A stretch of DNA of 64,000 bases from Yimella sp. cx-51 (GTDB taxonomy: Bacteria > Actinomycetota > Actinomycetes > Actinomycetales > Dermatophilaceae). Shown here one piece after another: positions 8,302 to 17,768 of this stretch (positions are counted from its first letter, which is position 1; each line of letters opens with the position of its first letter). Position numbers and translations under genes: made by a program. Below the pieces are notes generated by a model, which ran no database searches, was not told where the DNA came from, and saw nothing but the letters and a program-made list of their open reading frames with translations. Location: the NCBI RefSeq assembly GCF_017654605.1, contig NZ_CP072113.1, positions 2,666,001 through 2,730,000 on the forward strand, given 5' to 3'.

Positions 8302-9006
8302 ATGGGTCTGCTCATCGTGGTGCGCCACGGCCAGGCGTCCATCACCGGTGCCGATTACGACCAGTTGTCCGACCTCGGCGAGCGTCAGTCGACAATCACC
8401 GGAGCGGCACTCGGCACCCGCATCGCACCGCCCGATCTCATCGTGCAAGGCGGTATGCGTAGACACGCGCAGACCACCGACGCCATCCTGCGCGGCAGCC
8501 GGTGGACAAGCTCGGTCGAGACGGATGCACGGTGGAACGAGTTCGACCACGATCACATGCTCCTCGCGGCCCATCCCGACTATGCCGACCGCCCGGCGAT
8601 GTTGGAAAAGCTTGCGGCACAGCCGAATCCGGCCAAGACCTTCCAGGAACTGTTCCTCGTCGCAGTGCAACGCTGGATCGACGGCCAGCACGACGACGAA
8701 TACCCGGAGTCCTTCCCGGCCTTCGTCGCAAGGGTGCAGCAAGCCGCGGTCGAACTAGCGGAGCGCCCGGGCACCACGTTGGTTTCAACCTCGGGCGGCG
8801 CGGTTGCCGTGCTGGCGGCGCTGTCAACCCTCGGCACGTCCGAGGTGACACCTGAACTGGCGAGCGCTTGGAGCAGGCTCAATGAAGTCTGTGTGAACAC
8901 CGGCATCAGCAAGTTCTTGCCCGGACGCCGCCCCTCCCCGACCATGCTGAGCTACAACGATCACAGCCATCTCGAGATCGACCGATCCTTGATCACCTAT
9001 CGCTGA
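8302..9006 (+). CDS. Histidine phosphatase superfamily protein
   Basis: 234 residues. The RHG motif lies near the N-terminus (LLIVVRHGQASI), with Arg-His as the phospho-acceptor site, then a second arginine in GGMRRHAQT, an acidic WNEFDHD segment and a final STSGGAVAVL region equivalent to the second catalytic histidine area of the family. In that last region a Gly-Gly replaces the usual GH, so the second His is not obvious. A GGAGGT ribosome site precedes the ATG. First gene of a probable three-gene operon with the oxidoreductase and the DUF2332 gene. Substrate unknown. Confidence 0.82.
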   Translation: MGLLIVVRHGQASITGADYDQLSDLGERQSTITGAALGTRIAPPDLIVQGGMRRHAQTTDAILRGSRWTSSVETDARWNEFDHDHMLLAAHPDYADRPAMLEKLAAQPNPAKTFQELFLVAVQRWIDGQHDDEYPESFPAFVARVQQAAVELAERPGTTLVSTSGGAVAVLAALSTLGTSEVTPELASAWSRLNEVCVNTGISKFLPGRRPSPTMLSYNDHSHLEIDRSLITYR

Positions 9007-9021
9007 CCAGGAGAACACACC

Positions 9022-9993
9022 GTGCGCGCAATCCACTTCACCTCCACCGCCGGCCCCGATGACGCGGCGGTCGTCGAGATCGATGCGCCCGCGCACGGCG
9101 CGGACAACGTGCTGATCGATGTCCACTACGCCGGGGTCTCCTTCCCCGACGTGCTGCAGAGCAAGGGCGAGTACCAGATCCAGCCGCCGACGCCGTACGT
9201 GCCCGGAGCCGAGATCAGCGGTGTCGTGGTGTCGGCTCCGGAGGGTTCCGAGTTCACCGCTGGGCAACGCGTCGCAGCCTTCCCCGGCTTCGGCGGTTTC
9301 GCCGAACAGGTCAGTGTGCCAACGGCATTCACCCTCCCGTTGCCTGATTCGATCAGCCTGCCCGATGCCGCGGCCATCCCGATGAACTACCTCACGTGCT
9401 TGTTCGCGCTCCTGCACCGTGGTGGTTTGAAGGCCGGCGAAACGGTGCTGGTGCACGGGGCTGCGGGAGGCATCGGCACAGCCGCCGTGCAGATCGCCCA
9501 GGCTGCCGGCGCGCGCGCCATCGCGGTCGTCTCCACCGACGAAAAGGCGCAGGTCGCCCGCGCGGCCGGCGCCCAGGACGTCGTACTGGCCGACGGCTTC
9601 AAGGACGCCGTCAAAGAACTCACCTCCGGCAAGGGGGTCGACGTCGTGCTCGACCCGGTGGGCGGCGACCGCTTCACCGATTCCCTCCGCAGCCTCGCCA
9701 CGCTCGGTCGCCTGCTGGTGATCGGGTTCACCGGCGGCGAGATCCCGACCGTGAAGGTCAACCGGCTGCTGTTGAACAACGTCGACGTGCGCGGTGTGGG
9801 CTGGGGCGCCTTCTGGATGCCACGCCCGCAAGTGGTGCGCCCGCAGTGGGACGAACTCATGGAGCTCTTCCCCGCCGGCATCAAGCCGCCGGTCGGCGTC
9901 GTCCGGCCGCTGGAGGAGATCACCGAAGCGTTGCGCGACATCGAGGAGCGCCGGGCGACCGGCAAGGTGCTGCTCGAACTGCGCCCTGAATAG
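9022..9993 (+). CDS. Zinc-independent NADPH:quinone oxidoreductase (MDR family)
   Basis: 323 residues. The quinone oxidoreductase pattern is complete: GVSFPDVLQSKGEYQ near residue 40, PGAEISGVVV, and the NADPH-binding VHGAAGGIGTAAVQIAQAAGA near residue 150. No structural or catalytic zinc cysteines are present. Expected to reduce quinones or similar enones with NADPH. The start is GTG at 9022 after AGGAGA. It lies 15 bp after the phosphatase gene and 10 bp before the next, so the three are probably cotranscribed. Confidence 0.9.
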   Translation: MRAIHFTSTAGPDDAAVVEIDAPAHGADNVLIDVHYAGVSFPDVLQSKGEYQIQPPTPYVPGAEISGVVVSAPEGSEFTAGQRVAAFPGFGGFAEQVSVPTAFTLPLPDSISLPDAAAIPMNYLTCLFALLHRGGLKAGETVLVHGAAGGIGTAAVQIAQAAGARAIAVVSTDEKAQVARAAGAQDVVLADGFKDAVKELTSGKGVDVVLDPVGGDRFTDSLRSLATLGRLLVIGFTGGEIPTVKVNRLLLNNVDVRGVGWGAFWMPRPQVVRPQWDELMELFPAGIKPPVGVVRPLEEITEALRDIEERRATGKVLLELRPE

Positions 9994-10003
9994 GAGCACC
10001 CTT

Positions 10004-11113
10004 ATGCAGCAACCGAACTCAGCTGTGCCCGGACGGGAAGAGCCCGACTCCACCGACGTGATTCAGCGACGATTCCGCGAATTCGCCGCCGCTCACCCGG
10101 AGGTGCCGACCTACGCCTCGTTGGCTACTCGAATGGCGGACGACGAACGAGCGGTGTCGATCCTGCGCCATGCCGCTCCGGGTCAGGCAAGGCCGGTGCT
10201 GTTGCTGAGCGCACTGCACCTGTTGTCGATGAAGCACCCTGACCTGCCGGCTGCCCGATGGTTCGCCAACCACCCCGCGGATCGCCCGGTCGAGGATGCC
10301 TGGCCGGAAATCAGCGCTGCACTCGACGAACACCGCGACGAACTGACCGAGACCGTGTCGTCACGCACCACCCAGACCAACGAGGTCAACCGCGCAACCT
10401 ACGTCCGGGCAATGGTGGCCGCCGCCTGCGCAGACCTCCCGGACACCCCGATCACCCTCGTCGAACTCGGTGCCAGCGCGGGCTTCCTGCTCGGTATCGA
10501 TCACTATTCGGTGAGCGTGGGCGATCAGCAGGCCGGGCTGGTCGACGCGATCGTGCGATGCACTGCTGACAATCACGGCGCCCCGATCCAGCTCGACCTC
10601 CCGCCGATCATGGGGCGCATCGGATTGGACGCCAACCCGATCGGGCCTGAAGACGTCGCCGACCTGGAGTGGCTGCGAGCCTGCTTGTGGCCTGAAGTTC
10701 CGGGCCGCATCGACCGTTTCGACGCCGCCGTGGCTCATCTGCGCACCGACCCGCCGACCCTCATCGCGGGCGACATGGTCGACGATCTCCCGCGCGCGAT
10801 CGACCAGTGGCGAGGGTCGCAGACGCACCTGGTCGTCTTCTCCTCGTGGGCGCTCACCTACGTCCCCCGGGAACGCCGCTCGGCGATTGCGGAGACCTTG
10901 GCGTCACGGCCCGGCGCGGTCAGTTGGGTGACGGCAGAGCCACCCGGCTGTATGCCTGGGCTCCCGACGTCGACTGCGACTGGCGATGACCAGCTGACCG
11001 GCACCGAGGTCGGCCTGCTGCGCTGGCGCGATGGGGTGGAGTTGGATCCGCAACTGCTCGGACGCGTCCACCCACACGGCAACTGGGTGGAGTTCACGAG
11101 CCGGCTGGCATAG
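10004..11113 (+). CDS. DUF2332 family protein
   Basis: 369 residues. The start is ATG at 10004, preceded by TAGGAGCACCCTT, where the stop codon of the previous gene overlaps the ribosome site; the longer open frame to 9794 lies inside that gene. VELGASAGFLLGID (about residue 155) and the closing pattern HPHGNWVEF fit DUF2332, whose glycine-rich segment resembles an S-adenosylmethionine-binding loop. No experimentally known function. Last gene of the three-gene operon. Confidence 0.8.
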   Translation: MQQPNSAVPGREEPDSTDVIQRRFREFAAAHPEVPTYASLATRMADDERAVSILRHAAPGQARPVLLLSALHLLSMKHPDLPAARWFANHPADRPVEDAWPEISAALDEHRDELTETVSSRTTQTNEVNRATYVRAMVAAACADLPDTPITLVELGASAGFLLGIDHYSVSVGDQQAGLVDAIVRCTADNHGAPIQLDLPPIMGRIGLDANPIGPEDVADLEWLRACLWPEVPGRIDRFDAAVAHLRTDPPTLIAGDMVDDLPRAIDQWRGSQTHLVVFSSWALTYVPRERRSAIAETLASRPGAVSWVTAEPPGCMPGLPTSTATGDDQLTGTEVGLLRWRDGVELDPQLLGRVHPHGNWVEFTSRLA

Positions 11114-11125
11114 CTGCACGCACAA

Positions 11126-11185
11126 ACGCGCGGGGTTTCGAGAACGCCTGGCCATGATGCCGAGCATTCCCGAGACCCCGCGCGT
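11126..11185. terminator. Long hairpin between convergent genes
   Basis: Arms ACGCGCGGGGTTTCG (11126-11140) and CGAGACCCCGCGCGT (11171-11185) pair with one mismatch around a 30-base loop. It sits between the DUF2332 gene and DUF3151 and could serve both strands. Confidence 0.65.
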
Positions 11186-11204
11186 CGTGCGCGGCGGACG
11201 AGGC

Positions 11205-11612
11205 TTACAAGCCGAGTTCGCGAGCCCCCGTCGCCGAGGAGTCACGCAGGAAGTCGGCGCAGCGGCGATGTTCTTCGTCCTCGCCGATCTCGCCGGCGGC
11301 CTTGGCCAGCACAGCCAGGGCGCGCAGGAAGCCACGGTTGGGCTCGTGTTCCCACGGCACCGGGCCCTGACCCCGCCAGCCGGAGCGGCGCAGCGAGTCG
11401 AGGCCACGGTGGTACCCGGTGCGTGCATAGGCGTACGCCTGGATCACCTCGCCATCGGCCAGCGCGTCCTCGGCGAGCGTGGCCCACACCAGGGACGATG
11501 CCGGGTAGCCGCGGGCGACGTCCCGAGCATCGACGCCTTGTGCCAGTTTCTCCGCCGCGGGATCGACCGGCAGCAGGGTCTCGGGGATGCCGAGCAGATT
11601 TTCGCCTGTCAT
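11205..11612 (-). CDS. DUF3151 family protein
   Basis: 135 residues. The pattern NLLGIPETLLPVDPAA ... GYPASSLVWATLAEDAL ... RGLDSLRRSGWRG is that of DUF3151, a family found next to class II aldolase in many actinobacteria. The helical, repeat-like composition suggests a TPR-like fold. It starts 16 bp after fbaA with a GAGG ribosome site. Function unknown; the conserved linkage suggests a link to glycolysis or gluconeogenesis. Confidence 0.85.
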   Translation of the reverse strand: MTGENLLGIPETLLPVDPAAEKLAQGVDARDVARGYPASSLVWATLAEDALADGEVIQAYAYARTGYHRGLDSLRRSGWRGQGPVPWEHEPNRGFLRALAVLAKAAGEIGEDEEHRRCADFLRDSSATGARELGL

Positions 11613-11628
11613 CCGAGCCTCCTCGCGA

Positions 11629-12654
<1,026 letters not shown>

Positions 12655-12840
12655 GTTCACTCCCTGTCCTCACGGGCGAGCGCGGCGTCTCGCCCTGCTG
12701 CCCCGAGTCTGGCACGATCACCGCGATCGTGGCCTTCGGGTCCGCCCAGCGGGCCGCCCGGTCCGCTGAGCGGACCAACCGTGCCGCCACCCGGGGCGTC
12801 CCGTGATCGAGTCCTCCCGCCCAACCCGAATTGGAGCCCG

Positions 12841-14400
12841 ATGTCCCGCCGCTTCGTTGCCTCGATCACCGCCGCCGTTCTTGGCATGACGATGGCGCCG
12901 GCTGTCGCTTCGGCCTCGCCGGCCCAGGCTGCGGCTGCGGCTCCGGCCATCTCCTGGACGACCTGCACCGACAACAAGGCTCACCAGTGCGCGACGGTGC
13001 GCGTGCCGCTCGACTGGAAGCGACCCAACGGGCCGACCACCACCGTTGCGGTCGAACGCCGCCGAGCCTCGTTGCCGTCCAAGCGAATTGGCGCGATCTT
13101 CGTCAACCCGGGCGGCCCGGGCGAGTCGGCCACCGCCAAGGCGGCCTCGTTCGCGACCCTGCTCGGACGCAGCGTCACCGACCGCTTCGACATCATCGCG
13201 GTCGACCCACGCGGCGTCGGTCGGTCGAACCCGCTGGTGTGCACCACACCGGCAGGTGTCTCACTTCCTCCTACGCTCGACCCAACCTTCCCGGCGACGG
13301 TGGGCGAAGCCAGTCGTCAGCTGAAGTACGACAACGCGGTGCGCCTCGCCTGCAAGAAGACCGGCGGCCCATTGCTCGATCACATGACGACCGCCGATGT
13401 CGCCCGCGACATGGACGCCGTGCGCGGCCTGATCGGCGACCCGCACCTGACCTACGTCGGATTCTCGTACGGCACGGTGCTCGGCCAGACCTACGCGGCA
13501 ATGTTCCCCGGCCGAGTGCGCGCGATGGTGCTCGACGGCGTACTGGACGCCGGCGAGTGGACGGCCGGACCAGCCGCGAGAGCTATTCCGGTCGGCGGGC
13601 GCATCCACAGCGGCGAGGGTGCATGGGCTGCCGTCAAGGAGGCCTACCGGCAGTGCAGCAAGGCCGGAAAGGCCAAGTGCCGCAGCGCAGTCGGCGGCGT
13701 CAACGAGTGGCACACGGTCTGGCAGCGGATGATCAACCGCGGTCCGGTGACCATGATGGGCCGCAAGTACCAGTGGACCGACCTGGTGACCGGCACGCTG
13801 TATGCGCTGTACGACCCATCGACGGTGCCGGAAGCCCTGGACGAGGTGCACAACCTCTATCTGACAGTCACCGGCAAGCCGCTGCCGCCGGACGCCGGTC
13901 TCGCCCCTCGCCGCACCCCGCCCACGCGACCGGGTTTCGGCTGGTCAGCTGCTGCCGCACCCGGTGATTCGGTGCCCGCCGCCAAGAGCGCCGTCATATG
14001 CTCCGACTCGGTCAATCCCACCGACCCCATGGCCACCTGGCGTGCCGCGATCGGCACCCGCTCTGCCACCTTGGGTTTCAACTCCGCCTGGACGTGGAAC
14101 ACCTCGCAGTGCACGCTCTGGCCCGCCAGTGGCAACTCGGCCTATCGCGGCTCGTTCAAGGTGCGCCCGGCTACTCCGATCCTGTTCATGAACCCGCTCT
14201 ATGACCCGGCCACCTCGGTGACGGCGGCCCGGATCGCACACGCGAATGCCCCCGGCTCACGGCTGGTGACCGGCAATCGGATCGGACACCTCCTGCTGAA
14301 CGACAGCGCGTGCGCGGTGAAGATCCGCACCCACTACCTGCTGACCAAGCAGTTGCCGGCGCGCGATGTGGCATGCACCGACGTGAAGTCGATCTACTGA
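12841..14400 (+). CDS. Secreted S33 alpha/beta hydrolase, tripeptidyl aminopeptidase-like
   Basis: 519 residues. An N-terminal signal peptide (about 1-34) ends near ASPAQAAAA. The alpha/beta hydrolase fold has an oxyanion segment NPGGPGES, nucleophile serine in GFSYGTVLG (about residue 210), acid in NPLYDPATS and histidine in GNRIGHLLL near the C-terminus, followed by a C-terminal cap ending in VKSIY. This layout is that of Streptomyces Tap/SlpD-type aminopeptidases, which remove tripeptides from secreted proteins. The start at 12841 follows TTGGAGCCCG. Transcribed away from fbaA. Confidence 0.88.
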   Translation: MSRRFVASITAAVLGMTMAPAVASASPAQAAAAAPAISWTTCTDNKAHQCATVRVPLDWKRPNGPTTTVAVERRRASLPSKRIGAIFVNPGGPGESATAKAASFATLLGRSVTDRFDIIAVDPRGVGRSNPLVCTTPAGVSLPPTLDPTFPATVGEASRQLKYDNAVRLACKKTGGPLLDHMTTADVARDMDAVRGLIGDPHLTYVGFSYGTVLGQTYAAMFPGRVRAMVLDGVLDAGEWTAGPAARAIPVGGRIHSGEGAWAAVKEAYRQCSKAGKAKCRSAVGGVNEWHTVWQRMINRGPVTMMGRKYQWTDLVTGTLYALYDPSTVPEALDEVHNLYLTVTGKPLPPDAGLAPRRTPPTRPGFGWSAAAAPGDSVPAAKSAVICSDSVNPTDPMATWRAAIGTRSATLGFNSAWTWNTSQCTLWPASGNSAYRGSFKVRPATPILFMNPLYDPATSVTAARIAHANAPGSRLVTGNRIGHLLLNDSACAVKIRTHYLLTKQLPARDVACTDVKSIY

Positions 14401-14414
14401 CGCATGATCAACCC

Positions 14415-15182
14415 ATGAAGACTCGCGAAGACCTGCCGATCAGCGTCCATCTCAATGGGCTTCGTGTGGCCATGCTGGCTTTCGCGGATGTCGTCGACCG
14501 GCTCGGTCCCGACACCCCGGTGCCGACGTGTCCTGACTGGAAGTTGGTCAACCTGATCGCCCACCAGGGCATGGTGCACCGCTGGGCGACGATGAATCTG
14601 CGCGGCGGGACGCTCGATCCGGAAGCGACCGAACGCGAAGGCCGCCGGGCAGCCGACCGCGGTGAATGGCTGCGCGACGGCGCCATCGAGTTCGTCACCA
14701 CCCTCACCTCAGCAGCGGACGACGTCGACGCCCTGGTCTTCCTGCGCGATGCCCCTCCGGCGAAGCAGTTCTGGGCGCGACGGCAGTGTCACGAGACGAC
14801 GGTGCACGCCATCGATGCGGTGAGCACCGAGCTCGGACGCCGGCCCACCACCGACGACCTGCCCTGGCTCACTTCACAGATCGCCGCCGACGGCATCGAC
14901 GAACTGCTCACCGGTTTCCTGCCTCGCAGCCGCTCGACCATGCGGCTGGAAGCGCCGCTGCGGCTGGCGGTCACTCCGGTCGACAGCGAGCTGGCCTGGC
15001 TGGTCGAACTCGGCACCGAACCCGCGAAAGTCAGCCGGATGGCAGCCGCCGAGGTGCCGGCGTCCGATGTCGTCGTGGCCGGCGACCTGCGCGCGAGCTT
15101 CCTCACGCTGTGGAACCGCAGCGACGAGGCCGCGCCGGACGAGTGGGACTTCTGGCGCAGCGGCAGCACCGTCACCTGGTGA
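14415..15182 (+). CDS. Maleylpyruvate isomerase / DinB-like family protein
   Basis: 255 residues. The N-terminal half has the helical-bundle pattern of the mycothiol-dependent isomerase family (LDRLGPDTPVPTCPDWKLVNLIAHQGMVHRW, then FWARRQCHETTVHAID), where the His residues in HQGMVHRW and CHETTVHAID would bind a metal. The C-terminal part matches the MDMPI_C-type domain ending near the DLRASFLTLWNR segment. Substrate unknown; many members are annotated only by fold. Its 3' end overlaps the convergent sigma factor gene by 11 bp. Confidence 0.8.
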   Translation: MKTREDLPISVHLNGLRVAMLAFADVVDRLGPDTPVPTCPDWKLVNLIAHQGMVHRWATMNLRGGTLDPEATEREGRRAADRGEWLRDGAIEFVTTLTSAADDVDALVFLRDAPPAKQFWARRQCHETTVHAIDAVSTELGRRPTTDDLPWLTSQIAADGIDELLTGFLPRSRSTMRLEAPLRLAVTPVDSELAWLVELGTEPAKVSRMAAAEVPASDVVVAGDLRASFLTLWNRSDEAAPDEWDFWRSGSTVTW

Positions 15183-16419
15183 GGTCGAGCCCTTCCTGGC
15201 GCTCACGTAGATAGACGGCCTCGACCTCGTTGTCACACAACGAGATCGCCTGCAGGAGCTGCTGCCGGGCTTCCTCGACGCGGCCGGCACGGAGCAACAG
15301 ATCGGCCGCCACCGCAGGCACCCGGTGATTGCGCGGCAAGGCTTCGTCCAGCCCCGCGAGCAGATCCAGCGCGGCACCGGGGTCACCGGCTTCCGCGACC
15401 GCCACCGCACGGTTGAGGCGCACCACCGGTGATCCGGTGAGTTCTTCGAGTTGCCGGTAGAGATCGGCGATCGCCCCCCAGTCTGTGTCGTCGGCGCGTT
15501 CGACTCGGGCGTGCTCTGCGGCGATCAACGCCTGCAACACGTAGGACGCCGACAGCGCCCCCGACACCCGCGCGACTCCCCCGGGCGCCATCGCGTCGAT
15601 GAGGGCAAAGGCTTCGGCCATCTCGTCACGTCGCCAGAGGGCTCGGTCCTGCTCGGGCAGGCGCACCAGGGTGCCGTCGTCCGCAGATCGTGCGTCGCGC
15701 CGGGAATGCTGCAACAGCATGAGTGCCAGCAGTGCGGTGAGTGCCGAATGTTGTTTAGCTGCAAGGCTGCTCGATCGCACCAGACGCACGAGCCGGATCG
15801 CCGCGCCGGCCAGTTCGACCCGCACCAGGTCTGGGCCACTTCCTGGCGCGTACCCAGAGGTGAACGCGAGATAGGCCACCTCCGCGACCGTGTCGAGGCG
15901 CTGCGGGAGCACTTGTGCGTCAGGAATCGCGAACGGGATGCCTGCGGCGACAACCTTCTTGCGGGCGCGCGTGAGCCGTGCGGCCATTGTCGTCTCGCTG
16001 ACCAGAAAGAGTTTGGCGATGTCGGCGGTCGACACACCCATGACGAGACGCAAGGTCAACGCGGCGCCTGCCTCTGGCGAGAGAGCCGGGTGCGCAGCAA
16101 GAAGGACCAGCCGCAGGAGCGCGTCCGGCTCTGCGACATCAGCCGTCGGGTCGGACGTCGCCTCCACATCGGCTGCCAACAGCGGTGCCTTCCGCGCGGC
16201 CACCGCCTCGGCGCGCTGGCGGTCGATGATGCGCCGCTTGGCAGTGGCCATCAGCCAGCCCTGCGGATTGTCGGGTTCACCGTCGGCGGGCCAGGTGCGC
16301 GCGGCGGCCTCGAAGGCTTCGGCGAGAGCATCCTCGGCGAGGTCGAGGCGCTGGGTGCGCGCAACGAGCAGGGCCAGCAACCGGCCCCACTCGTCGCGCA
16401 GCAGTTGCTCCAGCAGCAT
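15172..16419 (-). CDS. ECF42-type RNA polymerase sigma factor with C-terminal TPR-like extension
   Basis: 415 residues. Sigma2 region: about 10-80 (LALLVARTQRLDLAEDALAEAFEAA ... PQGWLMATAKRRIID). Sigma4 region: about 125-170 (LTLRLVMGVSTADIAKLFLVSETTMAARLTRARKK). The remaining 230 residues are the helical extension typical of group ECF42 (YLAFTSGYAPGSG, then NRAVAVAEAGDPGAALDLLAGL), reported to be needed for activity. There is no anti-sigma gene; instead two DGPF proteins precede it in the same operon, the defining context of ECF42. It begins 1 bp after the preceding stop. Confidence 0.93.
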   Translation of the reverse strand: MLLEQLLRDEWGRLLALLVARTQRLDLAEDALAEAFEAAARTWPADGEPDNPQGWLMATAKRRIIDRQRAEAVAARKAPLLAADVEATSDPTADVAEPDALLRLVLLAAHPALSPEAGAALTLRLVMGVSTADIAKLFLVSETTMAARLTRARKKVVAAGIPFAIPDAQVLPQRLDTVAEVAYLAFTSGYAPGSGPDLVRVELAGAAIRLVRLVRSSSLAAKQHSALTALLALMLLQHSRRDARSADDGTLVRLPEQDRALWRRDEMAEAFALIDAMAPGGVARVSGALSASYVLQALIAAEHARVERADDTDWGAIADLYRQLEELTGSPVVRLNRAVAVAEAGDPGAALDLLAGLDEALPRNHRVPAVAADLLLRAGRVEEARQQLLQAISLCDNEVEAVYLRERQEGLDLTR

Positions 16420-16803
16420 CTAGACCGGCACATCGATCTCGATGCATGGCCGGATCTCCAGCGAGTAGCAGTCCGGCAACAGCGCACACCACCCGCTCAC
16501 CTGGTCGAGATCGGCGGCCTGCACGACGTAGAAGCCGCCGATCGTCTCCACCGTCTCGGCAAACGGCCCGTCGGTGAGCATCACTTCACCACCCTCGTGC
16601 CGCAACGTGGTTGCCGTCTCGGGACCATCGAGCGCCTCGCCGTAGAGCAAGTGCTCTCCCACCGTCCGGTGGAACACTGAGTGGTCTTCGTGCCATGCAG
16701 AGCGCTGCTCGTCGGTCGCAGCCGCCCACGCCTCCACGTCGTAGGCGATGAGCACGAAGTACTTCTTCACGACGGCCGATCCGGCACTTGTGCCCTCAGC
16801 CAT
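16420..16803 (-). CDS. DGPF (YCII-related) family protein, second copy
   Basis: 127 residues. YFVLIAYD at the start, TDGPFAETVETIGGFYVV in the middle: this is the DGPF signature of YCII-related proteins that accompany ECF42 sigma factors. The start overlaps the stop of the upstream DGPF gene, and its stop abuts the sigma factor start, so translation is probably coupled. The C-terminal IEIRPCIEID resembles the usual end of the family. Biochemical role unknown; these proteins are known ECF42 targets rather than anti-sigma factors. Confidence 0.88.
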   Translation of the reverse strand: MAEGTSAGSAVVKKYFVLIAYDVEAWAAATDEQRSAWHEDHSVFHRTVGEHLLYGEALDGPETATTLRHEGGEVMLTDGPFAETVETIGGFYVVQAADLDQVSGWCALLPDCYSLEIRPCIEIDVPV

Positions 16804-17159
16804 CAGTGACCTCCCAGCTCACGCAGCTCGATGAGATCACCGGTGCTGGACAGCTGCTTGCAGCAGGCGATCAGGCCGTCCTTGTCGTCGGTCTCGATCA
16901 GGTAGAACCCGACGATCTGCTCGACCGACTCGGTGAAGGGTCCGTCGGTGACCAGCGTGCCGCCCGAGCCGTCAGGACGCATCGACAACGCCTCCGCGGA
17001 GGGTCGCAGCGGGCTGGAGAGCACCTCCTTGTGGCCACCCTCGGCCAACTGATCACTGAACAGTCGGTGGGCCCGCATGCCCTTCTCGTGTTCTTCGGGG
17101 GGCAACTTGTCCCACTCCGCTTCCGGGGCGGGCAACAGGACGAGATAGCGCTTGCTCAT
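16803..17159 (-). CDS. DGPF (YCII-related) family protein, first copy
   Basis: 118 residues. RYLVLLPAPEAEW at the start and VTDGPFTESVEQIVGFYLIE in the middle identify the DGPF family. First gene of the operon leading to the ECF42 sigma gene. A GGAGAGG ribosome site lies 7 bp before the ATG. A sequence matching the ECF42 promoter lies 42-68 bp upstream of the start. Confidence 0.88.
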   Translation of the reverse strand: MSKRYLVLLPAPEAEWDKLPPEEHEKGMRAHRLFSDQLAEGGHKEVLSSPLRPSAEALSMRPDGSGGTLVTDGPFTESVEQIVGFYLIETDDKDGLIACCKQLSSTGDLIELRELGGH

Positions 17160-17200
17160 GGGTGGTCCTCTCCATCGAGTGTCGAACCTGACACCACCAT

Positions 17201-17227
17201 GTCGAACGGGAAACGCTCAGATCGACA
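17201..17227 (-). promoter_or_regulatory. Candidate ECF42 autoregulatory promoter
   Basis: On the minus strand TGTCGA (17222-17227) is followed after 17 bp by CGAC (17201-17204). As I recall, ECF42 promoters have TGTCGA at -35 and CG(A/T)C at -10. The site lies 42 bp before the first DGPF start. A direct repeat GTTCGACA with 20-bp period (17200-17207 and 17180-17187) overlaps the -10. Confidence 0.65.
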
Positions 17228-17262
17228 GATCGGCCAAACTTTTTTCACCGCGTTCGCTGCAG

Positions 17263-17352
17263 GCAAACGCGGCAGTTCCAGCGACAGCTGCGGCGGTTGC
17301 CTGCATCCGCGGTAGCTGCAACCGGCGCGGATGCGGACAACCGCCGCGTTTG
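17263..17352. repeat. 90-bp dispersed palindromic element, copy A
   Basis: Bounded by the inverted ends GCAAACGCGGC and GCCGCGTTTG. Aligns without gaps to 50563-50652 at roughly 80 % identity by eye. It occupies the gap between the ECF42 operon promoter and the next gene, and codes for nothing credible. Confidence 0.85.
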
Positions 17353-17397
17353 TGTGTGGAAGGCGACCCGGGAGAACACCGGGGTCGGTGCAGGAAC

Positions 17398-17730
17398 TCA
17401 GCGCCGGTCGGAGGCGACGAAGGCGGCACCGGCCGCGAGCGCCGTCACCGCAGCGACCGACGGCCAGGCGCCGATCTTCTTGGCCAGCGGGTGGGACGCC
17501 CCGAATCCGCCGAGGTAGAGCGCGGCGAGCGGTGCCACGACCGCCGGGCCGCCCTTGGCCAGCCAACTGCGTCCGGCCAGCGCGCCGCATCCGGCCAGCA
17601 ACACTCCGCCGAGCGGGCGGATACCGCTCTCGCGGGCCACCAGGTAGCCACCGACCAGGCCCAGCGCGACCACCGGGGCGGTGTTGACCTCGGACGCGGG
17701 CAACAAGCTCATTCCGTCACGTTCACTCAT
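17398..17730 (-). CDS. Small hydrophobic membrane protein
   Basis: 110 residues from ATG at 17730. At least three hydrophobic stretches are visible (APVVALGLVGGYLVA; GGVLLAGCGALAG; AVVAPLAALYLGGFGAS) and a fourth near the C-terminus (VAAVTALAAGAAFVA). Rich in Gly and Ala. I do not recognise a characterised family; several actinobacterial hypothetical proteins look similar. The ribosome site is weak. It lies 38 bp downstream of the methyltransferase gene on the same strand. Confidence 0.6.
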   Translation of the reverse strand: MSERDGMSLLPASEVNTAPVVALGLVGGYLVARESGIRPLGGVLLAGCGALAGRSWLAKGGPAVVAPLAALYLGGFGASHPLAKKIGAWPSVAAVTALAAGAAFVASDRR

Positions 17731-17768
17731 GCCCAGCAACCTACGTCCCCGGTCTGGGCGCCGCGCCA

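Noticed and set aside
17263-17352. Insertion sequence remnant
   Set aside because: No transposase fragment and no target-site duplication visible; it is better described as a short palindromic repeat.
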